Source: Isoetes taiwanensis
Taxonomy: Eukaryota > Streptophyta > Lycopodiopsida > Isoetales > Isoetaceae
NCBI GenBank assembly: GCA_021234155.1
Contig: JAJEKV010000008.1
Span: 23,691,931-23,755,930, forward strand
DNA length: 64,000 bases
Direction of reading: 5' to 3'
Part shown: positions 38,970 through 52,100 of the stretch, in pieces
How the letters are laid out: each line of letters starts with the position of its first letter
How positions within the stretch are numbered: the first letter of the stretch is position 1
Program-made: the position numbers and the translations under genes
The notes under the pieces: model-generated
Seen by the model: the letters and a program-made list of their open reading frames with translations, nothing else
What the model was told of the DNA's origin: nothing
The model's database searches: none

Positions 38970-39722
38970 GAATTATGAATTCTATATAAATGCTAGGCAT
39001 TCAATTCTAACTAGGAATTGTGTGGGTATTATTATGACTTCAGTTCCTAGGTGTATAATTTCACGCAACTTTTAGTTAGAATTCATTACAACTCTATATG
39101 GGACCCTAGTTATCTGGACAATATATGCCGGCCCTAGTTATCCAAATTAACTGTAGGAATTCATTTGATATCCATGTTGTCCGCATTAACCTTAGGAATT
39201 GAATTCTTGGTGCAATTGAATAATTAGCCATATTAACCTTAGGAGTTGAGTTATGATCCACATTAACCTTGAATTCTTCACAAATGAATAATTAGCTTGA
39301 AATCATTACAGGTTTAGTTGAATTGTGTGGGGAGTTCTACATAGGTGTTATAAATTCTATACAATTGCTAGGTATATAATATTAACTAGGAATTGCGTGG
39401 GTATTCTTAGGTGAATATTTCCGCTTAATTGCTAGTTAGAATTCATTGTTTAGTTGAATTGTGTGGGGAGTTCTACATAGGTGTTATAAATTCTATACAA
39501 TTGCTAGGTATATGGAATTCATTTGATATCCATGTTGTCCTCATTAATCTTAGGAATTGAATTCTTCATGCAATTGAATAATTAGCCACATTAATCTGAG
39601 GAATTGAGTTATGATCCACTAAACTTACGAATTGAATTCTTCATGCAATTGAATAATTATCCACGTTAACCATAGGAATTAAGTTATGGTCCACATTTAA
39701 CGTTAGGAATTGAAGTTTCCAT
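38970..39722. repeat. AT-rich minisatellite-like array (copy B)
   Basis: Counterpart of 4735-5480. It keeps the true sequence where copy A has a slip (5066), and has its own slip at 39448 (from 39312). Confidence 0.75.
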
Positions 39723-42229
39723 AAGGCAATAGCACAGGTTCAAATCCCGTGTGTTCTCAAACTACTAAATTGTGCATGAGTTGCATATATTCATCGAAAC
39801 TATCACAAGTACACCCATAAATATTTCACATCAATATGTTTCACGTGAGAGTTTCCATAAGGCAATAGCACAGGTTCAAATCCCGTGTGTTCTCAAACTA
39901 CTAAATTGTGCATGAGTTGCATATATTCATCGAAAATATCACAAGTACACTTCGTTGGACCCTAAGGGTCATGAAGCAAGCAAATAATATAACATGGTCA
40001 AGGAATTTTTGAAAATTATAGAATTAACTTTGGACTTATATCAATCTGCCATTTCCCAAATTGCACATGGGTTTTCACGTCATTACTTGGCTTGCTTTTG
40101 GGATTGCACCCCTATTGCATTCACAACCAAGGCTTGTTGATAAAGTAAGATTCTAAGTCACGAGTATGGAATGCCAAATTGTAGATAACATTTGCCCGAA
40201 CGCCGGCATTCGTTTTGAAAAGTTTAGAAAAGAAATCCTCTTCTATCAAGAGCCATGGACGTTGCTAGAATGACAATATTCACTAGGAGATTCATCCACA
40301 TGGAACTAATTATACATTACGTGTGTTATCGGTGAAATAACCAAGTCCACGTCATTTGCATGCATATTCACAGAAGAATAGAAACTACTCTTGATATAAA
40401 TTTCATAAACCAAGTCCATGTCAGTTGCGTGCATATTCACATGAGAGGCACTTTAAAGCAGCAAGGAGAAAAAGTTAATAGATAGATACATAGATAGATT
40501 GATTGATTGATTTTTTACATCTACAGAAACTCGTACCTAAAACAATAGTAAACAATCATAGTATATCCCACAATGTATGAGAGGCACTTTAAAGCAGCAA
40601 GGAGAAAAAGTTAATAGGCACATGCCAAAGATACTAATCCATGGCCTCCCACGGCTCTCTTGGAGGTGCCTTTACATGAATATGCCCAACACAACATATA
40701 TAGGATCAAAATCCTAAATGTTCTTGTTGGTGTTAATCCTTTGTTATATTACTTGGGTGGTGATGATTGATTGGATATCCAAGTCATGCCTTTTGTGGTA
40801 ATTGGAGGGCCCAACAATATGGGTTTATTGTTGCTTTCTTGGCCTTTGTTGTCGAATAGCCGCTGCACCTAACAAGAAAACTAACTTGAAATGTTCTCAA
40901 GCATTGTGTCAAGAAGCTGATACTATAGCATGGCCAAGCAACTTTGGAAGATGATAGAATGGACTCTGGACCTATATTAATGTGCCATTTCCCAAATTGC
41001 ACATGGGGTTCCATGTCATTACCTGGCATGCTTCCTGGATTGCACCCCCATTGCATTTACAACCAGGGCTTGTTGATAAAGTAAGATTCCAAGTTAGCTA
41101 GATGGTCAGTGTCCATGAGTTAGGAGTATGGAAACATTTGCAAGGACGCCAACATTCATTTTGAGAAGTTTTGAAAAAAAAAATCCTCTTCCATCAATAG
41201 TCACAAGCCTTGTAAGGGAGCCGACATTCATTAGGAGATTTGTCTGTATGAAATTAATTATGCATTAGGTGTGTTATCAATGAAATAACTATTCACGTTA
41301 TCTATAGGCCATTGCTATAAATTTCATAAACCAAGTCCACGTCATTTGCGTGCATATTCACATGAGAGGTAGTGTGGGGCAGACAAAAAGTTACAAGACA
41401 GCTATGCAATAGAGACCATTGTATACATGCATCTAAAACAATGTGTATCGAACAATCATAGTATATCCCACAATGTGTCATTTGCGTGCATATTCACATG
41501 AGAGGTAGTGTGGGGCAGACAAAAAGTTACAAGACAGCTATGCAATAGAGACCATTGTATACATGCATCTAAAACAATGTGTATCGAACAATCATAGTAT
41601 ATCCCACAATGTGTACCCAAAATGAAGTATTAATCCTGTCGTATTGGGTTATGATAATCATATCCAAGTCATGACTTTTGTGGTGATTGGGAGGGCCCAA
41701 CAATATGGGTTCATTCTTGCTTTCTCGACCTTGATGGTCGAATAGCTGCTGCACATACTAACTTGAAAAGTTCTTAAGCATTGTGTCAAGAAGCTACAAA
41801 AAAAGAAATGGCCAAGTAGCTTTGGAAGATTATAGAATTAACTCTGGACCTATATCAATGTGCCGTTTTCCAAATTGCACATGGGGTTTCACGTCATTAC
41901 TTGGCATGTTCCTGGGATTGCACCCCTATTGAGGCTTGTTGATAAAGTAAGATTCCGAGTTAGCTAGATGGTCGGTATCCATGAGTGTAGATAACATTTG
42001 CAAGGAGATCGACATTCATTTGAAAGATGTGGAAAAAATCCTCTGTTATCAATAGTCATAAGCCACGAGGGTTTATACACCAGAGAGATCGAATGTCAAA
42101 TTGCAGATAATCTTTACACCACCATTGGAAGACCATAGGACTTGATAACATGTTGGACCCACTACACGTCATTGGTATATACCTTTGTAGGATGCAATCT
42201 AGGCCGTCCAACGATCATAATGTAGGTGG

Positions 42230-42237
42230 CTATAAAA
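42230..42237 (+). promoter_or_regulatory. TATA box of asparagine synthetase (copy B)
   Basis: CTATAAAA is conserved from copy A, 76 bp before the start codon at 42306. The leader has a 2-bp deletion relative to copy A. Confidence 0.5.
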
Positions 42238-42305
42238 TGCCATGCTCCTTAAAATCGTCTTGCATTATTTTTGTGTTACCTTGGAATTGGGGTGGTGGTG
42301 CTACA

Positions 42306-45300
42306 ATGTGTGGTATTCTTGCTATTCTGGCATGCCCAGATACCTCTTTTCAAAAGAGAATTCGTGTCCTCGACCTATCTCGAAGGTGCTTCATCTGATT
42401 TGCCCATTCCCTCAGCAGCACAATTTTTCAGAACTTTGTTCAGCCCATTATCACTAACATTTTCCCTTGCAAATCATATTGAGATCATTTGTTTTTAGCT
42501 TCATATTGAACGTACCTGTCCTCCAGGTCGCAGAAGGTTGATAGTTTCAGTGGCATTGTAACACATATTGGCAGAGGCTTTTTCAGGACGTTTTATCTTT
42601 ATCTTTGTTCTTTCTTAAATGTGGATGCATCTGTGTTAATTGTAGGTTGCGGCATAGAGCAGGTCGCAGAAGGTTGATAGTTTCAGTGGCATTAACTTCT
42701 TATCACATGAAAGACTGGCAATTGTAGATCCAAAATCTGGAGATCAGCCATTGTTTAATGAGGATACGACTATTGTTGTTGCTGTAAGTTTCATCATTTC
42801 TGAGCCAGAAGAGATGTTAGTTTGAGAACAACTTCTTATCACATGAAAGACTGGCAATTGTAGATCCAAAATCTGGAGATCAGCCATTGTTTAATGAGGA
42901 TAAGACTATTGTTGTTATGTTTTGTGTGGCTTATTGGCAGGCTAATGGCGAAATTTATAACCACGAACAACTGAAGGCAACTTCTTCTCATAAATATCAC
43001 ACTCAAAGTGACTGTGAAGTCATAGCTCATCTGGTAAATTAATTAAATTTTGATGTTTTGTGTGGCTTATTGGCAGGCTAATGGCGAAATTTATAACCAC
43101 GAACAACTGAAGGCAACTTCTTCTCATAAATATCACACTCAAAGTGACTGTGAAGTCATAGCTCATCTGGTAAACTGGGGTAATTGACCTGCATATATCA
43201 CGACTTTTATCATAAGTCTTATTTAGACACTTTTGCTTATGCACAACTGGCTATGGCAGTATGAAGACATTGGCGAGGATATGGTGAAACAACTAGATGG
43301 CATATTTTCATTTGTACTGCTTGACACACGAGATAATAGCTTCTTTGCTGCACGTGATCCTATTGGTGTTACTCCTTTGTATTTAGGTTGGGGACATGAT
43401 GGTATGTACTTCAAAAATCTCTGTATTTTTTTTTTGTGATTGTGAGATATTACATGTCTTTTAAATTAATGGGTAAATATCCACACCATCTTGGCAGGAA
43501 CAAATATATGAACCTGTTTTAGGTTCTATTTGGATTGTTTGATGAAAATGGACTATGGAGAAATGCACCTTATGTTGAGATAAACAATAAAACTTTAGCG
43601 TCTAGGCATGTTTCTTGTTCTCATTCATCTCAACAATGGATTGGCAAAAGGCCTTTAGGTTCTATTTGGATTGTTTGATGAAAATGGACTCTTTCTGACC
43701 ATGAGCTTATGTCTAGCATGAAGCAAAATGGCAAGGCTTAAAATTGATCAAGTTCTTGTCTGATCAGGGTCTGTCTGGTTTGCATCGGAAATGAAGGCTT
43801 TAAAGGATGACTGCAGTTGGTTTGAAATATTTCCACCTGAGCTTATGTCTAGCATGAAGCAAAATGGCAAGGCTTAAAATTGATCAAGTTCTTGTTTTCT
43901 TAGTTGAAATGTGTTGTAAAAAGAGTTATTGATCAAGGTCAATTTGAGGTCTTAAAATTGTTACTGGAGCATAGTTAAGGAAATTTTGATGACCTTAACT
44001 TTAGACAAACACCTAGTGATCAAAGGTGGACATGTGGGGGCAAGGATTATTAAAAATTTTGTTAAGGTATGTCGCGTTCTCCTTCTTAGGTGGTGTGTTA
44101 TTATTGTATGCAGGAGGTCTTTATAGGTGGCATGATTCCCCTTGGAATCTCAATCTGATTCCATCAACTCCTTATAAAAGGATTATTAAAAATTTTGTTA
44201 AGGTATGTCGCGTTCTCCTTCTTAGGTGGTGTGTTATTGTCAATATAATACACATGCAGAAGCTATCCTTATGTCATTTCAATCATGACTACCTTCATTG
44301 ATATCCAATTCACCAGCAGATATTAACATCATTGATATCTAATTCACGCAGCAATACTAACAGAAGTTAGATATTTCCTGAGCAGGGCATGGGGTTTCAA
44401 GCATGAATTACGGTTACTAATATAGTTCAACTCTGGAAATGTTTTTTATGACATGACAAAACATGAATGCTTCACAACTTGAGCTATCTTCATATCTTAT
44501 GATCTAAGATCTAAAGCAGTAAGGACCTGTTTTAAATGTCTGTTATACAATGTTCTGCAGGCAGTTATCAAACGCTTGATGACAGATGTTCCATTCGGTG
44601 TGCTTTTATCTGGAGGTTTGGATTCCTCACTTGTTGCATCAGTAGCTTCACGACATTTGGCTGGCACAAAAGCAGCAAATCAATGGGGAACAAAGCTTCA
44701 TTCTTTTTGTGTTGGCCTAAAGGTCAAGAAGTTTCTCTGTTGTACAACAACAATTTTTACGTGCGCATAAATAATCGTGTTAGTCTTTATGAGTGAGCTG
44801 AAATGGTTTCTTGAAACCAGGGATCTCCAGACCTGGAAGCTGCAAGAGAAGTTGCAGACTACCTTGGTACAGTACATCATGAGTTCCATTTCACACGTGC
44901 GCATAAATAATCGTGTTAGTCTTTATGAGTGAGCTGAAATGGTTTCTTGAAACCAGGGATCTCCAGACCTGGAAGCTGCAAGAGGATGGTCTGGATGCTC
45001 TTGCAGACGTGATTTACCACATAGAAACCTATGATGTCACAACAGTACGTGCTAGCACCCCAATGTTCTTATTGGCTCGGAAAATACATGCCTTGGGGGT
45101 GAAAATGGTCTTATCAGGTGAGGGTTCAGATGAGATATTTGGAGGATACTTGTACTTCCACAAAGCGCCTAGCAAGGAGGAATTGCATAAAGAGACTTGT
45201 CGAAAGGTATTAGATTACTTTTCTTCTGACATGAATTCAGCAGGTCAACTGATTCATTCCGTGAAATGAGATATTTGGAGGATACTTGTACTTCCACAAA

Positions 45301-46159
45301 GCGCCTAGCAAGGAGGAATTGCATAAAGAGACTTGTCGAAAGGTATTAGATTACTTTTCTTCTGACATGAATTCAGCAGGTCAACTGATTCATTCCGTGA
45401 ATGATGGTGATGCCATTATTTTCTAGTGTGTATATGACAAAAAGTCTGAAAATAGTTCATGATCATTGTTATTATTCTTTCTTTCAGGTAGGTCTTAAAG
45501 ATGGGCGCATAGAAAAATGGATACTTCGTAAAGCATTTGATGATGAGGATCATCCGTATCTACCCAAAGTAAGAGAGCTATATGGCCAATAGTGGTAATT
45601 ATTTGCATATGTCCTAGTCTTGAAGATAACAACTCAAATTCCTGTATGCAGCACATATTATATCGCCAGAAAGAGCAGTTCAGTGACGGGGTCGGTTATA
45701 ACTGGATTGATGGTTTAAAGGCACATGCAGACACCCATGTACGAATCTACAAAAACTTGTGGAACATATCAAAGTTTTTTTGTTTAGCTGGGCTGATAAA
45801 TGGTTTATGATTTGTACTCCCCTTTGAGGCAGATAACAAATCAGATGATGGCAAATGCTAAGTATGTCTTCCCTCATAATCCACCAGCGACAAAGGAGGC
45901 ATATTACTATCGCATGCTTTTTGAGAAGTTGTTTCCTCAGGTATTGAGTGTTTACATGCCTAGTTTTGAATTTGATATTTTCTGTTTCAGAGTAAATCTT
46001 ATTTTAGCCATGTGGTTTCAGGAATCAGCAAGACTCACCATCCCAAGTGGACCCAGCATAGCGTGCAGTACTGCTGCAGCTATTGCATGGGATGAGGCAT
46101 GGTCTCAAAATTTTGATCCTTCTGGACGTGCTATTGGGGTGCATGTTGCTGCCTTCTGA
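42306..46159 (+). CDS. Asparagine synthetase [glutamine-hydrolysing], disrupted as read (copy B)
   Basis: Same gene as at 8071-11923. Intact exons: 1 (42306-42385), 3 (42941-43033), 4 (43260-43401), 7 (44561-44722), 9 (44985-45206, intact here and damaged in copy A), 11 (45488-45568), 12 (45652-45738), 13 (45833-45940), 14 (46022-46159). Damage from 136-bp slips: exon 2 has 34 bp replaced at 42660-42693, shifting the frame; exon 3 is repeated at 43077-43169; exons 5 and 6 lose their 3' ends and donors (43839, 44178); exon 8 loses its last codons (44895); exon 10 is absent, replaced by a repeat of exon 9 and intron sequence from 45267. Without exon 10 the protein would lack the conserved [20 protein letters not shown] segment. 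One substitution in exon 2 (K to T) also differs from copy A. The damage may be artefactual. Confidence 0.85.
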
Positions 46160-46502
46160 AACGGAGGAAATCTACCATAGAACAACTTACATAACAAAAT
46201 GCAGTACTGCTGCAGCTATTGCATGGGATGAGGCATGGTCTCAAAATTTTGATCCTTCTGGACGTGCTATTGCTAAGTTAAAGCGTGAAACTAAGTGCTA
46301 ATTAAAAGCACGTTTGTATATAATGTTGTAATGCAAATATGAATAATTCAAACCTCTCCCATTACATTAATCAGTGCAAAGTATGCTGCGGTTATGCAAA
46401 TTTCTTGCCTAAGTTAAAGCGTGAAACTAAGTGCTAATTAAAAGCACGTTTGTATATAATGTTGTAATGCAAATATGAATAATTCAAACCTCTCCCATTA
46501 CA

Positions 46503-48968
46503 TTAATCAGTGCAAAGTATGCTGCGGTTATGCAAATTTCTTGCAATATTGTGTTGAGAATATAGAACAAGGCGCCATGCAGATTCTTTTTTGGTTTTAT
46601 TTATTGCATCAATAAAATCCTTGGCCTCTTGCAAATGACCTGCGCGGCCAAGGAGATCAACCATGCATGTATAATGTTCATGTCTTGGTACCGTCTCATG
46701 ATGTTGAGCCATGCAAACAAAATAGCTATATCCTGCACTAACTTGACCTATGTTGCTACATGACGAGAGAATGGGAAGGAATGCAACCCCATCAGGCTGA
46801 ATACCATGTTTGTTCATGTCTTGGTACCGTCTCATGATGTTGAGCCATGCAAACAAAATAGCTATATCCTGCACTAACTTGACCTATGTTGCTACATGAC
46901 GAGAGAATGGGAAGGAAAAGCTTCTCTACAATTTTCTATGCTTCCACATTTAGCATACATGTCAACAAGAGTATTCCAGACAGAGCTATCCAACTCCATA
47001 CCATCATCAACAAGATTGCCATGAAAACACTTACCCAACTCTAAAGCTCCTATGATAGAACAGACACCCAAAATAGTACCATAGGTGATCTTGTTTGGAT
47101 TCAAACCACAGGTTTGCATGTGAGTGAAAAGAATTATGGCTTCTTTTGTTTGCCCATGCTCAACATATCCTGAAATTAAAGCATGACATGAAAATGGATC
47201 TTGTGCAGGCATTCTGTCAAATATTTTAATGGCATGGTGAATGTCTTCACATTGAATATACATGGCAAGAATGCAGCTCCACGGGGATAAACTTGATTTA
47301 TCAATGCTGGCATGAATAAATTTCCCCCAGCCTACACTTGTGCACGCTCCCAATACAGTGGCATATGTAACTTCATCTGGATTCAGGCCATCCTGTTGCA
47401 TTTTGCGAAATAAGATGAATACTGCCTTAAGATTTCCCTGTTCACTATATGCTGAAATCATTGCTGTCCACGAGACCACATTTCTTGCAGGCATTCTATT
47501 GAATAACATGCACGCATTCTCGATACTTCCACATCTAGCATACATGCCAACAAGGGCGCTATTTACAAATAAGTTAGATTCAAACCCATGCATCAAAAGA
47601 CATCCATGGATATGTGTGCCCCGATTTATATCTGCTTTGCCAGTGTATGCTGACAGAACACTAACATATGTAACTTCATCTGGTCTAATATCATCTGCTT
47701 GCATCAATTCAAACAAGTGAAGTGTTTGATACGAATCACCATGTTGGACACATCCACAGAGCATTGCATTCCACGAGATTATATCATGCATTGGCATTGT
47801 ATTAAAGACTCTACTTGAATCCTGCATACTATTACACCTAACATACATTGAGATCACTGCATTTCCAATCGTAATATCAAGCTCTAATCCAGATTTCATA
47901 AAATGGGCATATGACAGTTTTGCAATCCATAACGATCTAAGCCCACCACATGCATTCAACAAGTTGACATATGTGATCCTGTTTGGCTTCATCCCATGCT
48001 GCTTCATGCCAATGAAACAATTAAAAGCTTTGCTGCCATCCAAAAGTTTGGCATATCCTGTCATCAACACATTGCATGAAATAATTTCTGGAGCATTCAC
48101 TCTACAGAAGACCTGGCAGGCATCTTCCATGTTTCCATAACTGCTATACATGCCAATTAAGGCATGTGCAATGGATAGATATGATTGTGTATCCTGTCAT
48201 CAACACATTGCATGAAATAATTTCTGGAGCATTCACTCTACAGAAGACCTGGCAGGCATCTTCCATGTTTCCATAACTGCTATACATGCCAATTAAGGCA
48301 TGTGCAATGGATAGATATGATTGTGTATGACGTTTCAGCAGTTCAGCATTTCAGAATATCCTGAGATCATAGTAGTCCAGGCAACAACATTTCTTGCATA
48401 TTGTTCAAATACTAGACGAGCCTGGTAAACATTTCCACATTTGATGTACATCCTAATAAGAGCACTGGCCAGGAAGACACCAGATTGCAGGCCAGATATC
48501 GATCATAGTAGTCCAGGCAACAACATTTCTTGCATATTGTTCAAATACTAGACGAGCCTGGTAAACATTTCCACATTTGATGTATGGCAGAACTCCCTCT
48601 TGCTGCATTTCAAAAAACAATTTGACAGCAGCATAGCCATTATTGTTTCGAATCTGTGCTACAATGATCGTGGTCCATGTAACCACATCCCTGTCATGCA
48701 TTTGATCAAATACCTGATATGCATCTATCAATCTCTGACAGTTAGCATACATATTAATAAGCGAATTTGCCAAGAAAACATTTAAGCTGAATTGGTTCCT
48801 GAGAATACCGGCATGGACTAGAGCACCTTTACCCCCAGATTTTGACTTGGTGCAAGCTTGCAAAATAAAGGCAGCCTGAATGGAGTCTTTAGACGAACGT
48901 TGTATATCAAGCAACTTCAAAACGTTAAGCTGAAAATGGAGATTTGGCCAGCTTTGCATATTGAACAA
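46503..48968 (-). CDS. Pentatricopeptide repeat protein, disrupted as read (copy B)
   Basis: Same gene as at 12234-14738; the start codon is at 48968. The long middle block 48151-46892 is open and supplies PPR motifs missing from copy A, such as [17 protein letters not shown] and [16 protein letters not shown]. Slips at 48501, 48193 and 46811 break the frame. The C-terminus after the VDLLGRAG motif runs into slipped DNA and stops at 46503, so the true end is the one in copy A (E-type motif, stop at 12234). Two adjacent residues near position 24 differ from copy A (RS against GP). Confidence 0.8.
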
Positions 48969-49151
48969 TGATAGACTGACTGTAATAAGAAACCTGTATA
49001 ATAACTGTACTATAACTCTGCGGAAAAATGAGAGGTTAAAATTTGGGGGAAAACTCCTGTTGGCTCTTATCTATGCGCAAAATTAGATGGCTGTTTTGAT
49101 GTTTCATAGATGGGTCTACGTAAAAAGATGATGATGATGAAGTTGATGCAT

Positions 49152-52100
49152 GATTTTTATTTGTAGCGTCATTTTGGATCGAGCCTGCTCGCGCGTTATC
49201 GTCGCCTTCTACTCCCTCGTAATTCCTATTTGAGATGTGGCACACATTCTAACCTAGGACATTGACTAAAGTTTTTACGCAAAGTTAATTTTGAGTAAGT
49301 AATTGTTGCCATTTAGTTAAAGTTCTAGAATGGTACTAAACTTTTAAAGAATCATTCTCGGTGTATTATCATTCTGGGTGTATTCAAAATTTTTTAGACC
49401 ATTGGATGTTGGCATATGCCACAGCATATGCCATGGGACGAATTTGTAGCCCTCAAACACAAGTCAAGATGGGGTCAACGATGGGGCCCACCTATCTTGG
49501 TTGACTTTTCTGGGTGTATTCAAAATTTTTTAGACCATTGGATGTTGGCATATGCCACAGCATATGCCATGGGACGAATTTGTAGCCCTCAAACACAAGT
49601 CAAGATGGGGTCAACGATGGGGCCCACCTATCTTGGTTGACTTACCCCTAACATTTGATGAAACCATTGGAAAAATATCATGCTCTGCATAGCGACCAAA
49701 CAACAACATTAAACATTGAAAATAGACAATGATGAGCACGGGGAGTGAACCCGATGCTTGGATCCACGCTCATCCGGGCATACTAGGCATCTCAAAGGAG
49801 AGATGCCTAGTATACTAAGGCCAAGCCCACTAACAAACAAAGGAGTTAGTATCAAAAGATTATTTCAATATCTAAAGAGCCACCACGAAGCTTCGATTTA
49901 TAAAATGACCCCATGCAAAAGAATCAACACGTGTCAAGACCATACACGCCAAAGAAGACCAAGTACGTAACACATTCGAGAAAATAAACAAGTTTCTCAT
50001 TTATATAAAAGCATAATCGGTTCTTCGGGCCACACAAAAACATAGACAAAGAGATGAAAAGCAGTCGGTTCATGGCGCGCCACTCTGCGCATGCCTAATC
50101 CGGTTCATCAACGCGCGAATCTCTTGCCGAGGCAAGACTCTAGCCAAGCTCATATGAGGCGCGGCACATGTAACTTCGAACCACTGGTACACCCAATTGA
50201 TCCCATTCTACGGCATATATAGCATTCTCGATGAAACATAGAACCCATTGATTTGCCTCCTAAGCAAAGCGCCAAGGGCGCGCAATCCTATCGCCCGGTT
50301 CCCGCGCATGCGATGCTACTAACAAATTCTTGGCGAGAAAAGCGCCTCGGCTCGGTAGAGAATATGGCCAGGATCGGATGTGAAGCTTCAACTCTAGAGG
50401 AAATAAAGGAATCGAACGCGTCTGGCGGGAGGAACATTCCACCCAACAACGAGGCTCTCCATCGGTGTCCATCACTACACGCAACTAAGAACCAAACAAA
50501 GCCATGAAAAAAAGACAAAACTGTACACTCGAAAGCCAACAAATATGATCACCCAACAGCCATGGTGCAATCACCCATGTGCACGGGGATGAAATCCACA
50601 CCAGGCTCCAAAACAACCACATCATCACTGTCATGACTATAAGATTGATCACAAACATCACGGAAATTAAAGTCCGCTCATCCTCGGGGATGCTATCATC
50701 CCAATACCTTCTTCTCCAGCGCCATTTTAGCTCTCTGAGGCCGCGAACCGGCGGTAGCCCAAACAAAATAGTTCTCATGTCGGAGGGCATGCATTGAGAA
50801 GGATTTAGGAGCACCCTCCATCTTTGCGGGACCACGGTGCTTTCGTTAATGTGGCGATATTGGAAGGTATGATCCAAGAATTGGATAGTGTAAACTTACT
50901 AGAGCGGATCATTACGGCCAATGTAAGCGGAGGCTAGCGGTCATCTTACGGTTGCCATGATAGTTCACATAATGGGCAGACCGCGATTAAGCAAATTCTT
51001 ATTATCAAGCACAACTAAGTTCTTGGTGTCACCCGACTCCCCATCTCGGTATAAATCCTTACCTTTTCGATGCAATCCTCGATATTATGAAGGTGGCGGA
51101 CATAGTGGACCTTTCCAAAATCTTTCATACAATAACCAACCATACCTTCAAAGCGGTGAAGGCGGGTATTCTTCAAGGCTTTACGGGATAACACCGGGGA
51201 GGCTTACTACACCGGTTAAATTCCTTTTTAATGGCATCATTCATGGCCACAGGGTTTTGAAAGCGCCCTCTAAAGGCGACTGGCGGTGCAAGTGGTCTAC
51301 AATAGCACCCCTTTCCATAGCTCTGACTCGGCCAACACACCTCCTATCACAAAAACCAACAAGCCCATCGTAGAAACTCACGGGGACATCACGGCGGACA
51401 AACCTAGAGTCACACTCCCACATCTATCGAGGTTCCAATCGTCGGCAAAAAATCTGGCCTCTCACTCGGGTGGAATTCAAGACATGGCTCCGCGAGCGGG
51501 GGCGGAGGGCGACCACTCACGAGCCTACGGCTGCTGCCCTCTTCATCGACATAATAGGATAAGAAGCAAAAGCAATGCGGCAAAAAAGCAAGAAGCTAGA
51601 AGCTTACCTCTGTCTTCTTCAATGCACTTCCGGCTCCCGCCAATGCGCCCGCGACCCGGCTTATCCACCCAAACCGGAAAAGAAACAAACATATGGCGGC
51701 CACATCACGGGGAGCTCGCCATCCCACCGAAGCCAAGCTTATGGTATAACTATACGCTTTGCAATTTCGGACACATTATCGCTCAATCCTATAATCGCTC
51801 AATTTTGACCATTGATTATGTGAATATTCCATGTCATATTCCCAATGCACAAAATGTGGCCGTTCCTTGCAAGTCAAGGGTATAACTATACGCTTTGCAA
51901 TTTCGGACACATTATCGCTCAATCCTATAATCGCTCAATTTTGACCATTGATTATGTGAATATTCCAAGCAAACCCACCAATTTCACTAACACATCTCAA
52001 TAACAAGCATGAACAGGTCCGTCAGTGTCACTACTCCATCAAAACAGAAACAGAAATATGACAGGTTAATAACATGCATGAAGAGGAAGCATGGGGATTT

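Larger units (their letters stand above)
35586..42085. repeat. Tandem array of ~0.8-kb diverged repeat units (copy B)
   Basis: Counterpart of 1397-7850, with the same four units, the same interrupted second unit and the same order of motifs. 136-bp-lag slips occur at 36339, 37655, 39448, 39851, 40577 and 41477. Confidence 0.7.

Noticed and set aside
43077-43169. Duplicated exon 3 of asparagine synthetase as a possible mutually exclusive exon
   Set aside because: It sits at exactly 136 bp from the first exon 3, the lag shared by all other slips, and copy A has a single exon 3.
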